Origin: Triangularia verruculosa
Taxonomy: Eukaryota; Ascomycota; Sordariomycetes; Sordariales; Podosporaceae
Reading direction: 5' to 3'
Assembly (NCBI GenBank): GCA_033296885.1
Contig: MU863992.1
Coordinates: 52,225 to 116,224, forward strand
DNA: 64,000 nucleotides
The notes beneath the pieces were generated by a model. That model had not been told where the DNA came from and ran no database searches. It worked only from the letters and a program-made list of their open reading frames with translations. Below, piece by piece: positions 52,007-62,192 of this stretch; the first letter of the stretch is position 1, and each line of letters begins with the position of its first letter. Both the position numbers and the translations under genes were made by a program.

Positions 52007-54328
52007 ATGGCGGGAGACAAGAAACGCCAGCGCGATGCCGAGGATGCGCCCATCGAGGCCACAGGGTCCACCGGAAAATCCTCGAATCCCCCGAACAAGA
52101 GAGCTAGAGTCGACAAGAACCGATCGCTCTTTGTGAGGTCGCTGCCACCTTCGGCCACCAGCGAGTCTCTTACCGATTTCTTCTCACAATACTACCCCGT
52201 CAAGCACGCCACCGTCGTCCTCGATCCCAAGACCAAGACCTCCAGAGGCTACGGCTTTGTCTCGTTCGCCGACCCTGAAGATGCGGTCGAGGCCAAGAAC
52301 AAGCTCAACAACGAGCTCCTCGACGGTCGCCGATTGAGGCTCGATATTGCCCAGCCCCGTCTCCGTGACGCCGCGAAAGCCAGCACCGAGGTTGCTGCCA
52401 GAGTCGTCACTGAGAAGCGCCAGCGCGAGGAGGAACTGGCCGAGCAAAGAAAAGCGCCCAAGCTCATTATCCGTAACTTGCCCTGGAGCATCAAGTCTTC
52501 GGAGCAGCTCGCGAAGCTTTTCCAGCCCTTTGGCAAGATCAAGTTTGCTGATCTTCCAAACGCCAAGGGAAAGCTCTCTGGTTTCGGTTTCGTCACGCTT
52601 CGTGGTCGCAAGAATGCCGAGAAGGCGCTAGAAGCTATCAACGGCAAAGAGATTGACGGACGCACAGTAGCGGTCGATTGGGCTGTTGACAAGCAGACAT
52701 GGGAGCAGCACAGGGAGGAGGAGGAGGAGGGCGGCGAAGATGGAAAGGAGGCAAAGGCTGCGAAGAAGAAGGCCAAGAAGGCCAAGAAGGAGGACGAAGA
52801 GAAGGAGGAGGATGATCCCAACATGACACAGGAGGATCGCGATCTGGCAAATTTCTTCAAGAACTACGGCAATAATCTCGAGGATGAGGAAGAGGAGGAT
52901 GATGAAGAGTTGAACAGCGAGGACGAGGACGAAGATGAAGATGAGGAGAAGGATGACGACGAGGACGAGGAAATGGGCGAAGACGACGAATTTGAGGATG
53001 TATTAGACGAAGAGGAGGAGGAGGAAGAACCAGAAAAGAAACTGAGCACCGACAACTCCACCACTCTCTTTATTCGCAATCTTCCTTACACTGCCACCGA
53101 CGAGCAACTCAAAGCCCATTTCGAGCCATTTGGTGCTGTTAGATATGCCCGCGTGGTCAAAGAGCGTGGCACCGACCGTCCGGCCGGTACTGGTTTCGTC
53201 TGCTTCTTCAACCACGACGACTTCCTTGCCTGCCTGAAGGGCGCTCCCCGCCACCGCCCTGCGCCCACGCTCGCCAAGCACTCGGTCCTCCAAGATGAAA
53301 CTCTTGACCCCGAGGGCAAATACACACTCGACGGTCGTATCCTCCAAGTAGCACAAGCCGTCGACAAGAACGAAGCTGCCCGGTTACAAGAAATGAGCGC
53401 ATCCAAGAAGGACAAGGACAAGCGTAGGCTCTTCCTGCTCCAGGAAGGTCAAATTTCTGCTAGCTCGACCCTCTTCAAGGCGCTCTCCGACCAAGAGACC
53501 AAGATGCGCGAAGCCAGCGCCAAGCAACGCAAGAAGCTCATCGAGTCCAACCCTGCTCTTCACATCTCTCTTACTCGTCTCGCCATCAGGAATATTCCCG
53601 CCGATCTTGATTCTAAGGCCCTCAAGGCTCTCGCCAGAGAGGCTGTTGTCGGTTTTGCGAAGGACGTCAAGGAAGGCAAGAGAGCGCCTCTCTCCAAGGA
53701 GGAAAACCTTCGCGGTGGTGAGCAGGACAAGGAAGCTGAGCGCCACAGAAAGGAGAAGGGCAAGGGTGTGGTCAAGCAAGCCAAGATCGTCTTTGAGACC
53801 GTCCAAGGCAGCAAGGTCGACGAGAAGAAGGCCGAGGGTGGCGGTAAGAGCAGAGGATATGGTTTTATTGAGTACTCCTCTCACCGCTGGGCGCTTATGG
53901 GTCTGCGATGGCTCAACGGCCATGCTCTCAAGAACGAAGCCGGCAAGACACAGAGGCTTATTGTCGAATTCGCTATTGAAAACGCGAATGTTGTTCAGAG
54001 AAGGAGGCAACACGAGCAGAAGATTAGGGAGGAGGGACCGAGAGCGCCTGGGTCGAGGGCAGAGAGGGAGAAGAGGGAGAAGGAGAGGGAGAAGTCGAGG
54101 AAGAATAGGTGGGGGAAGAGGGAGGAGGAGAAGAAGAGGCCGGATACGTGGAATAAGAGCAGTAAGGGGAAGAAGAGCGCGGTTCCGAAGGAGGAGAAGG
54201 GGAAGAAGGAGCCGGAGACGAAGGAGCGGAGGAAGAGTGCTGAGACGAAGCTGGCGATGAGGACGAAGATTGTTGCGAGGAAGAGGGAGATGAGGAAGAA
54301 GAAGTCGGAGAGTAGGGGGAAGAAATGA
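52007..54328 (+). CDS. NOP4: Nucleolar RNA-binding protein Nop4 (RBM28), four RRMs
   Basis: Intronless, 773 aa. RRM1 at about 41-118 has RNP motifs SLFVRSLPPSA and GYGFVSFADP. RRM2 at about 154-230 has LIIRNLPWSI and GFGFVTL. A lysine-rich then very acidic linker (about 240-350, runs of Asp/Glu) follows, then RRM3 at about 358-450 (TLFIRNLPYTATDEQL, GTGFVCFFNHDD) and a split RRM4 at about 525-660 (LAIRNIPADLDSK, then GYGFIEYSSHRWALMGLRWL). The tail is strongly basic. Nop4 is needed for 27S pre-rRNA maturation in the 60S pathway. The order of the four RRMs with the acidic insert between 2 and 3 is diagnostic. Confidence 0.95.
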   Translation: MAGDKKRQRDAEDAPIEATGSTGKSSNPPNKRARVDKNRSLFVRSLPPSATSESLTDFFSQYYPVKHATVVLDPKTKTSRGYGFVSFADPEDAVEAKNKLNNELLDGRRLRLDIAQPRLRDAAKASTEVAARVVTEKRQREEELAEQRKAPKLIIRNLPWSIKSSEQLAKLFQPFGKIKFADLPNAKGKLSGFGFVTLRGRKNAEKALEAINGKEIDGRTVAVDWAVDKQTWEQHREEEEEGGEDGKEAKAAKKKAKKAKKEDEEKEEDDPNMTQEDRDLANFFKNYGNNLEDEEEEDDEELNSEDEDEDEDEEKDDDEDEEMGEDDEFEDVLDEEEEEEEPEKKLSTDNSTTLFIRNLPYTATDEQLKAHFEPFGAVRYARVVKERGTDRPAGTGFVCFFNHDDFLACLKGAPRHRPAPTLAKHSVLQDETLDPEGKYTLDGRILQVAQAVDKNEAARLQEMSASKKDKDKRRLFLLQEGQISASSTLFKALSDQETKMREASAKQRKKLIESNPALHISLTRLAIRNIPADLDSKALKALAREAVVGFAKDVKEGKRAPLSKEENLRGGEQDKEAERHRKEKGKGVVKQAKIVFETVQGSKVDEKKAEGGGKSRGYGFIEYSSHRWALMGLRWLNGHALKNEAGKTQRLIVEFAIENANVVQRRRQHEQKIREEGPRAPGSRAEREKREKEREKSRKNRWGKREEEKKRPDTWNKSSKGKKSAVPKEEKGKKEPETKERRKSAETKLAMRTKIVARKREMRKKKSESRGKK

Positions 54329-54613
54329 GCCAGTTTGAACTGGATGGGTTAGATTAGTTTGGGTGTTTGACAAGAGATATAAAATTGAGCGGTCTTGTTT
54401 TTTTGTTTCGTCGAGATGTGGGAGCAATTCGTGAGGGATCTGATGTCTGGTACTGTCATGTCTTCCGTGAGTACTGTGAAGGCTCTTGTATGATTTGACG
54501 AGTGGAGTAGCAGTTGCCGGGGAAGATTTGCGGTTCCAGTTCCATGGAATATGAGATTCTATTCACATAGTCCCAAATCATCCAGGTGAAAACACCAAAA
54601 AGGTGGAATATAA

Positions 54614-54739
54614 GGTCCTACTTTGACTCGAACCGGGGTTGCCGGAAGAATTCCCCTTATGTATTCTTGTTTTCTCGGGGGTGGTACAAGGGTGATGGTT
54701 TGTGTGAGAGTTCAGTGATAACCGCTACACTGTAGCACC
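54614..54739 (-). pseudogene. tRNA-Val(CAC)-like sequence with an insert, probably a tRNA pseudogene
   Basis: The minus strand begins GGTGCTACAGTGTAGCGGTT then ATCAC, a good fungal tRNA-Val 5' half. The loop CTCACAC gives anticodon CAC, and a T-loop GGTTCGAGTC appears 126 bases later near the end. The acceptor ends (GGTGCTA / TAGGACC) pair with one mismatch. The T-stem pairs badly and the anticodon stem has a C-A mismatch. An insert of about 50 bases sits where a tRNA intron would be. Confidence 0.4.
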
Positions 54740-54954
54740 ATGCCATTGAACACATCCACACAAGAAGGAAAATGGGTATGTGGCTGTGACATAACTACAC
54801 AAACGCGTGTGGTGTGAAACGCATGACAACACCACCGCTGTTCAACACGGGTTCACCATCTGGATCAAAACTCCAAGGGGCGAAGCCTGTTCAAACATCA
54901 ACAACAAAAAGGCGTAAATTGTGCCGTCTGTCGAGGTGTATGAGCTCCGTTTTC

Positions 54955-55140
54955 ACCTTTACCTCTTTTCACAATTTCACCATCATCCCTTTTCACCATT
55001 ACCCTTATACACCATTACCCCTTTTCACGATTACCTCTTTATTCTATTTCCCTATTATACTATTACCCCATTTCACCATTACCCCATTACACCATTACAC
55101 CATTACCCCATTTCACCAAAACCCCAATCACCCATCATCC
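54955..55140. repeat. Degenerate tandem repeat of TTTCACCATTACCCC units
   Basis: About ten imperfect copies of a 13-16-base unit such as ACCATTACCCCATTTC and ACCATTACACC, downstream of NOP4 and of the convergent RMP1 gene. Confidence 0.75.
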
Positions 55141-55225
55141 CATCATCCCATTCCTCTATTCTAATTCTATCAAGGGTATCAATACACTCCTACCGTCTCC
55201 CCTCTCTTCCTCTTCCGTAAATTCC

Positions 55226-56287
55226 CTAAAAGCCAGCAAAAATATCATCAAACTCATCCTTCCTCTTCTTCTTTTTCTTCTTCTCCAACCCCGCCACCCC
55301 TCCACTTCCCATCTTCTTCTTCTTTGGCTTCTCCTCGCCCAACCCACCAAAAATATCATCAAACTCATCCCCTCCCACCACCTTTTTCTTCTTCTTCTTT
55401 GGCTTGTCTTCCTCGAAACCGCCAAAAATGCCGTCGAATTCATCCACTTGTTTCTTCTTCTTCTTACTGGAGGGTTTGCTTGGTGGCGACTTGGCATCAC
55501 TAGTTTCAACATCATCGGGCTCGAGTCTCGAGAGCTTGCTGGTGATCGGCCCTGGACTTGGTGCGTCATCACCATCGCTGCCAGGCCCATCCAGCAATAC
55601 CTTCTCGACAGCCCTTTTCTTAGATGCCTTTTTCTTCTCCAACCCACCAAAAATATCATCAAACTCATCCCCTCCCCCACCACCACCTCTCTTCTTCTTT
55701 TTCGTCTTCGGCTGTTCCCCTTTTCTTTCACCCTCCACACTAGCCATAACCACCTCCCTCTCCACCCTCTCCCCAACATCCACCTCCTCCTCCCCCCCAT
55801 CCCCCATCCCCCCATCCACCTCCACCTCCCCCCCCTCCATCTCATCCCCCCCCTCTTCGTGAACCAACCCCTCCACAACCCCCCTCACCCCCCCCAAAAC
55901 CCCCACCAGCGCCAGCCCCAACGGACTAAACCGTCTATCCCCCACCAACCCCCCAAACCCCTCCCACCCTTTCCTCACCACCCCCTCTCTCATAAACACC
56001 GCCCTCCTCCTGACCATCTCCACCCCCTCCCCCCATTTTTTCCCTTTCTTCCCCTTCTTGCCACCATCACTGGTATCCACCAAACACCCCTCCATCTCCC
56101 CCACCAACTTCCCCGTGTTCCGCCTCAGAATATCAAACGCCGCCCACCACCTCGACGACGAGTGCTGGTTCTTGTTGCGGTAGTGCAGTCTCTGTAAGAT
56201 ATCTGATAATGGCAGCAGCGTCTGCAGGGATGACTCCAGTAGTTCTGGTGTGATTGCTGCTGGCTGTGCTGGTGGTGGTTGTGACAT
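55226..56287 (-). CDS. RMP1: RNase MRP subunit Rmp1-like nucleolar protein
   Basis: Intronless, 353 aa from the ATG at 56287 (MSQPPPAQPAAITPELLESS); an ATG 60 bases further upstream in frame gives a Pro/His-rich extension that looks unlike protein. The RMP1 RNA-binding domain covers about residues 16-130, with LQTLLPLSDILQRLHYRNKN followed by QHSSSRWWAAFDILRRNTGK, then a Lys-rich loop and the FSPLGLALVGVLGGV helix. This is the domain of the small MRP-specific subunit, which functions in pre-rRNA and cell-cycle mRNA cleavage. The C-terminal half is low-complexity, with four copies of an EFD(D/G)IF(G/A)G(L/F) motif separated by Lys-rich linkers, the last at the very end. Confidence 0.8.
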   Translation of the reverse strand: MSQPPPAQPAAITPELLESSLQTLLPLSDILQRLHYRNKNQHSSSRWWAAFDILRRNTGKLVGEMEGCLVDTSDGGKKGKKGKKWGEGVEMVRRRAVFMREGVVRKGWEGFGGLVGDRRFSPLGLALVGVLGGVRGVVEGLVHEEGGDEMEGGEVEVDGGMGDGGEEEVDVGERVEREVVMASVEGERKGEQPKTKKKKRGGGGGGDEFDDIFGGLEKKKASKKRAVEKVLLDGPGSDGDDAPSPGPITSKLSRLEPDDVETSDAKSPPSKPSSKKKKKQVDEFDGIFGGFEEDKPKKKKKKVVGGDEFDDIFGGLGEEKPKKKKMGSGGVAGLEKKKKKKRKDEFDDIFAGF

Positions 56288-56773
56288 TGTGAGATGAGAA
56301 GAAGGTGTTGGTTGCCCCCGGTGGTGGTGTGGTGGTAGGCAAACCACGATGGGGATGCCAAATGTCTGAGATGAATAGTATTGTGTGATGGGACTGTATG
56401 GGATTCGAAAAAATACTACCGTCGGTTACCGCAGAGACAGAGCTGAAGAAATAGTTCAAGACGATGGTTGGGGAGTGTAAGTCGATTGCTGAAAGACAAA
56501 GATTGGTTGGCCAAAGCTCTGGTAGTAGATGAAATATCACGCCAAGCCTCTACGACTTAACCTGGGTTAGGGTTATCCACCTCTCACCAAGCAGTTCGGG
56601 GATAACATGTCCAGCCAACCAACTCCATTATCATCTTTTACTCCAAAAAACCAATATACCTATGCCATACTCCCTAAATACCAAAACTACCTAAATACCC
56701 TGTTTCCTTCCCATCCCAATGTACTCCAACGCCAGCCATGACACCCAACAGCAATGCTCTCTCTCCTACACAC
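56288..56773. promoter_or_regulatory. RMP1 promoter region
   Basis: 486 bases, no gene. It contains the telobox-like 15-mer at 56563-56577. The right end overlaps the terminator of the LCHN-like gene. Confidence 0.5.
56563..56577 (-). promoter_or_regulatory. Telobox-like site upstream of RMP1
   Basis: TGGGTTAGGGTTATC on the + strand, the exact complement of the 15-mer at 20684-20698. It lies 276 bases upstream of the RMP1 start, in the same orientation relative to the gene as the KTI12 site. Confidence 0.4.
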
Positions 56774-58853
56774 TCAACAAACCTTCACCCCACAAACCTC
56801 CACCCCCTTCGTCACCACCGCCGCCCTCTTCCCCTCAAAGTACCTCCCCACCACCTCCCTCACAAACTCAGCATCGCTCTCACTCCACACGTCCAGCCCC
56901 ATCTGCGCAAGCGCACCACTGTCCACCCTCACCCACCCCCCTCCCCGTCCTTCATACCCCCCTTCCTCTTGCTCATCACCACCCAACAATCTCGCTCGAT
57001 CATCATCCTCCGCTTCACTGTCAGTCCCCCTTCCAGGGAGCTCCCCATAATCCAAGTCCAAGCTCATCAAATCGTCATCATCGCTCGAGTCAACAATATC
57101 AGCCAACACCCTCAGTATACTCGTCGTCAGCCGGTGGAAATACGCAATAATCGCTAGTTCGATCCCTGCTTTTTCGTCATCTTCTTCCGAGTCCTCTCCT
57201 GGTTTTCTTGCAGTCAATGATGACAGCGAATCGATCATGGCGCCTGATGTGGTGCCGAAGCTCGGTCTTCGTTGTGAAACAGCAGTCATGGAAGGCGACA
57301 GTGGCGGGCCTAGATCAGCCAACAGACTAGCATCGTGACTCTGCTCGTCGATTTCATCTGAATATCTCTTTTCGCCGGCAGAAGCCCACCACATGAAGCC
57401 GTTGTAAGCCAAAGCAGCCCAAGTCGTCGGTTCGACAATCTGGTCGGCGTCTTCATCGGATATTGTCATGGCTGGACGGGCACCGTTGCCGCTTGATGTT
57501 CCTGGTCTTGAGGAAGAGACTGCCGTGGGCTTGGAGAGACGGATAGCTGGGGTAGAGGGGGTAGGTGCTTCGCTGGGAGTTTGTACATCGGACTGAACTT
57601 GAGAACTAGAGTGTGAGGCTTCTGCCGCTGCAGCCAGATGGGCAAGGCCTGCTCTGAGAGAGCGGAAACGACGGAGATCCCGCTGTGTGGCCTTCACCGG
57701 GACGCCCTTGGGACACTCGATGGTTGGCCACACCCTTTCCTTGGCATTACTCGAATATATTGGCGGCATGGTGATCAACATGTCCCAGAGATCGCCCTTC
57801 ATGGCGAGGATACTGTCTGTAGTGCAGGCAACCCAACCAGAGGCAGAGTCCTCAGAGGGATCAGAGTGCTGGTCATCTCGGTTCGGTCGCTTCTTCATGG
57901 CGGCCTGATGTTCCATAAGATAAGATATGTCATGTACACCAATGGTAAAAAGAGGCCGTAAACGCTGGACAGGTGCCGATGGGTCTATCACGTCGCAGAC
58001 GGACAGGGGAATATTGGACAAGACGGAAATATCATACACTAGAACTGTCAGCGACTACTATTCTCCAATCAAGGGAGGACGACATACCAAAATTGCAAAC
58101 TTCATGCACCGGTGCATGGCAAGAAATCAAAATGCGCTTGCGCAACAGCGCCGCGCGGTGGATGGGGAAAATCAAGGGGCCAAACGTGTCCAGCAACGAC
58201 GTCAAACTCCACGCCGGATGATAAGGCGACAGCCTGTGTCCCGGGGGTATCAAGGCGGTGCCATCCGAGGCGGACCTATTCCTAGTATGGCCTCTGCCTA
58301 GCGGCGGACGAACAGCCCTAAAGCTAAACGCGGGGGAGGCCAGAGCTTCATCCTTCAATGGCTGCGGCGCCGACGTCTCGCGCGCGCCGTTCCTCTCCCA
58401 GTACTCGTCCAGTATCTGTGTCTGCTTGCGGTCCTGGACCAGCTTGCTGGCCATTTCCTTCAGACCCTCAGCATGACGCCATGCCCTCCCTAGACGGCCG
58501 TAGCTGAGGGGCACCAAAACACCCACAGCAATCATGCGCGCATGACGTGTTTCCTCCTCATCGGTCGGCGTGTTGATAAACGCGCTGAGCCCGGCGTGGC
58601 TGGCATCGTGGACAAAGTAGATGAGGTCGTCAGTTACCGTGTGTAGGCCCGAGGGCAAGCTCTTGTACTCGACGGCGCCCTCGAGTTCGAGACCGGGAAC
58701 GGCCCGCTTCCACACGATGGTGTAGCCGGCCTTGACGTCGAAATCGATTAAAAAAAGAGCCGAGATGGGAGGGAGATCGGGCAGAGCGGCCGAGGCGCCG
58801 GGCTGCGGCAGCCGTACGGAAAGGTTCGGCTGCCCGCGACGGGAGGTGGCCAT
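56774..58853 (-). CDS. LCHN/DENND11-like (Anr2/Avl9-type) DENN protein
   Basis: Spliced model complement(56774..58038, 58088..58853), 676 aa. The 49-base intron has a GTATGT donor and joins NFG to VYDISVLSNIP. The start at 58853 (MATSRRGQPNLSVRLPQPG) is preferred over an upstream ATG at 58979. The N-terminal part has the family signature ALFLIDFDVKAGYTIVWKR, then EGAVEYKSLPSGLH, DDLIYFVHD and GLSAFINTP. The middle has ALLRKRILISCHAPVHEVC, the typical uDENN/cDENN join. The C-terminal third is Ser/Asp-rich. DENN proteins are exchange factors for Rab GTPases or are related to them; the fungal LCHN branch is poorly studied. Confidence 0.8.
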
Positions 58854-59967
58854 GATGACTTGGGGAGTGTCTCGATGATGATAATAGCGGGGATTGGACC
58901 TCGATCGGCCGAGACAAGATATGCGGTTGGGGCGATGTGTCGGGGTTATCGCTGGACCGGAAGCATCATTGGCGCCCACGGGCGGCCGGGGCTATCAATT
59001 GCGAGGCTCGAACCTATGCTGCTGTGTAGCGGTTAAAATAGACGGGACGCTGCTGTGTTGCTGTGGCCATCCGGCATGTTTTGGTGAGCTTTGTTGGTGT
59101 TCAGTGGACGTCGAATCAAGCAGTTGGATGAACCACGGTTAGCCTGGAAGAACGCTAGGCCCCCTTAGCCTGGAATACAGTGGGGCTCTGTCTTCTAGAA
59201 CGGACCAGGGGTGCTACGACCACATCTTGTCATATCAACATATATTCGGTATGAGTATGTTCTCTTGCTCAACTTGAGGTATAGATGGTGCCTACAGGGG
59301 CTGTTTTGTGTCCAAGAACTGCTGGCTTAGAAAGCTTACCACTAGCCCCTGAACCTAGCGCAAATAGACGCTGGGGCGTTGGCAGCCTGACATACAACCC
59401 ATTGACCAAGACACTTTGAAGGCTAATGATTATCACCAAACGCCTACTTTTCGTCCCTGCAAGGCGACCGGATGATTCCCAACACATGCGAATACATTCT
59501 CAGGAAGACGTTCAACTCAACGATTGTACAGTTTCTTATGCGTCAATCAAGTCCAAGGCTCACCCACAGCCTCGACATGACAAAGAATTTGGGAGCCTTG
59601 ACAGTTACACGAAAAGGATTTATAACCAAAAAGCCATGCAGTAACCTACCTCGTAAAAGATGTCGCTTGAGACAGCCACATTGCGGCAGCGATGCTAACC
59701 GCCATAAAATGGTGTGGCTTCGGCCAGCAGGCCATCTGATAGGTCTTCACCAACCGGCGAGCTGGGATCACAGCACCCATGGGGAAAGACGCCGTGGGTT
59801 AGCACAGTTAGCGCTGAGAGGCTGAAAGCAGCTGAAATCCCTTCAGAGCCTCGTTGTGATGTTTCCCCTCTGAAGATGCCCTGCGGGGTTATATAGACTG
59901 AAGGAAAGAAACACTGTTGCCAACCCGTCTTTCTGCCTACCTTCTCCAGACCACAGTCAACGCCTCG
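58854..59967. other. Intergenic between divergent genes
   Basis: 1.1 kb with no supported gene. Short open frames at 59426-59825 have no features and poor starts. Confidence 0.45.
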
Positions 59968-61266
59968 ATGCCACTAACCGCCATGACGGCAGGACTTCCA
60001 GCACCATCTTGGTGTATCCTTCTCATTCTCTTTGTATGCATCACCCCCATCGCAGCCTGGCATGACCCAAACACCAACCAGTTTCGTGACTGGTACCCTC
60101 AATACGGCCACATCTTCGAAGCTCTCAAGCAGCAGCACTGCATGACCGAGTACCAGAACTACCTCACCGGTAACAGGACTGCCTTCAACCGAGACATTCT
60201 GGGAGGAGGCGGGCCAAACACTGTGTTGACACAACCAGTCATACAATGTATCCTTGACAAGACAAGCGACTATGTAAAGAACGGCATGACAGCGGCCCAG
60301 GTCCTGCTCGGCGTCATGCCCACCGTCCTTTCGGTGATGGGACCCTCGACCGAGGAAATGAGCATGCTCGCCAACGTAGCACGACGGCCTCTTCTCGCGC
60401 TCATGCTCGCCGCCGGATCGCCCAGCGTGTACTTTAGCCGGGCCTTTGAATACCACCAACCTGACCACATCCTCGCAGACCACAAGGCCAGGCTACGACA
60501 GTGGCGCCCAAAGAAGTGGTACTCCAAGCTGCTCATCTCCCTAGCCCAATACACCATCGCCATGGCCACCATAGCCAACATCGCTTCCCTCAACTGGGAA
60601 ATCGGCGTCAAATCCATCTGCACCTTGTGGACCAACCGCATCTTCGGACCAACGATATGGGCAGTGTTGGGCCTGCTTGTGCACATTCTCGGCACCATAG
60701 GCCTGCGGCTTCGCATCCGTGGTTGGCGAGGCCCCGAAGACCAGGTGCGCGAGGCAGTGGAGAAGGTCAAATCTACCAGGGCGGCCAAACCAAACGGCAC
60801 TTTTCATGTTGGAGCGACACTTTGGTCGGCGTGGGAATGGGTGGCCGGTATTCCTCAGCGTCTCTGCCATCTTCTTGCGACAGAGTTCAGACCGAGTGCT
60901 TCAGATGGGCTTGCCGTGGGGATTTTCACTTTCAAGGAGAGCAAGCTGTTTCTAGTGGCGGCCTGGGTGGGATCGATGGCGACTGTCCTTCACATCATAT
61001 TCGGAACACTGATCTTTGCGAGCACCATCTTCGTCGGCGTCGAGGATGCGCTATCCATCGTCGGACGTTACATGGCGAGTGTTGCTATCTGTCGGATTAT
61101 TCTCATGTATGAGCTGGCTGGCATTCGTGAAGCACTACCTGAAGATTTGAAGGAGACCGAATGGGATGCAGTGGTGGACGTACCAACTCCGGCCCTTTCT
61201 GATGGTTCTGGTGATCTGTCGATACCAATCAAACAGCGGGTAACGGTGGTGTCGTCGCAGGTGTAG
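59968..61266 (+). CDS. Multi-pass membrane protein, unrecognised
   Basis: Intronless, 432 aa from the first in-frame ATG at 59968. The N-terminus has a signal-like segment (PSWCILLILFVCITPIAAWH). A lumenal part with Cys and Asn-Arg-Thr glycosylation sequons follows (TGNRTAFNR). Then come hydrophobic spans at about 105-125 (AAQVLLGVMPTVLSVMG), 135-155 (RPLLALMLAAGSPSVYF), 190-215 (LLISLAQYTIAMATIANIAS), 230-255 (TIWAVLGLLVHILGTIGLRL) and two near 330-385. The C-terminus is cytosolic by charge. I cannot name the family. Confidence 0.7.
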   Translation: MPLTAMTAGLPAPSWCILLILFVCITPIAAWHDPNTNQFRDWYPQYGHIFEALKQQHCMTEYQNYLTGNRTAFNRDILGGGGPNTVLTQPVIQCILDKTSDYVKNGMTAAQVLLGVMPTVLSVMGPSTEEMSMLANVARRPLLALMLAAGSPSVYFSRAFEYHQPDHILADHKARLRQWRPKKWYSKLLISLAQYTIAMATIANIASLNWEIGVKSICTLWTNRIFGPTIWAVLGLLVHILGTIGLRLRIRGWRGPEDQVREAVEKVKSTRAAKPNGTFHVGATLWSAWEWVAGIPQRLCHLLATEFRPSASDGLAVGIFTFKESKLFLVAAWVGSMATVLHIIFGTLIFASTIFVGVEDALSIVGRYMASVAICRIILMYELAGIREALPEDLKETEWDAVVDVPTPALSDGSGDLSIPIKQRVTVVSSQV

Positions 61267-62192
61267 GGATGGTGGGAGTTATCACATGCTTTTTTTTTTC
61301 TTACCTTTTTGTATCCCCGTTCCTGTCCCCGCATAATCCCAACAAAAGATACTTGGAGCTTTTGTGTGAACCGACACTGTGACCATGGCATGAGACTTGT
61401 AGAGATGCTGAAGAAGAAGAGAGATTAAACACGAGATATTAGTCGGTAGCTCATGCACACTTTGGATGATGCTGATTGTGTCCAGCCAACAGCTGACATG
61501 CTGTGAGACCGCAGTTTGCAAGTGAAGCTTGACTTCTCTGTCGTCACAATATCCCCGCGATGCCAAGTTTCTGGTCACAAGGCGTGCAGGGTTGCTGGCA
61601 CCTGCCCCACGTCCCGCAGATTTTAGCCCCAACGATTCCTCAACCTCGGAAGGGATGATGCGGTCTGTGGGGTGCAGTCAGGGGATCGTGTCCAATGAAC
61701 GCCCTGTGGAAATTCATCCCACGATTCGGACCGGCGCAAACCAGAACCCCACACTCCCAGTCCCGGCCATGAAGCCTCGAAAACAACACCAGACCTGGCC
61801 GATGATACAGAGCCATGATTGCTGTCTTAGCAGTCTACACCATAATTAATATCTCATATTGAAACCCCAAGCGTTCATACTTTGGCATAGAAACCCCCGA
61901 TATCAGCGACGACATCACTTCGACTGGGATCGCCTGTCTCTACACACATGCACTAACTTAGCATCCCCATCCAGACGCCACATTGCCCAGTCTCGGTCCC
62001 CCAAAAAACTTTCCGGCCTCCCGCTGCTCGACCAAACGGTCCGGCAAGCCCCTTCACCTCGGGATCGAAGCCGACTGACGACTCAAAGCTCCGCGACTGC
62101 GCATCCCCGTGTCGGCCTTCGAAATCCCCTCCTCCTCGCCGTTCCTTCGGGCTCAACCCCGCCCTCCTCTGCAACCCTTCTCAACATCAGCG
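61267..62192. other. Intergenic, promoter/leader of the SLC1-like gene
   Basis: No gene supported. The last 200 bases are CT-rich leader. An in-frame region upstream of the acyltransferase ATG (from 62109) is open but lacks an ATG. Confidence 0.45.

Larger units (their letters stand above)
54329..55225. other. Intergenic with a tRNA-like remnant and a microsatellite
   Basis: No protein gene supported. Two sub-features (54614-54739 and 54955-55140) are listed separately. Confidence 0.5.

Noticed and set aside
56719..57157. Pro/His/Ser-rich plus-strand frames
   Set aside because: Antisense of the acidic C-terminus of the LCHN-like gene.
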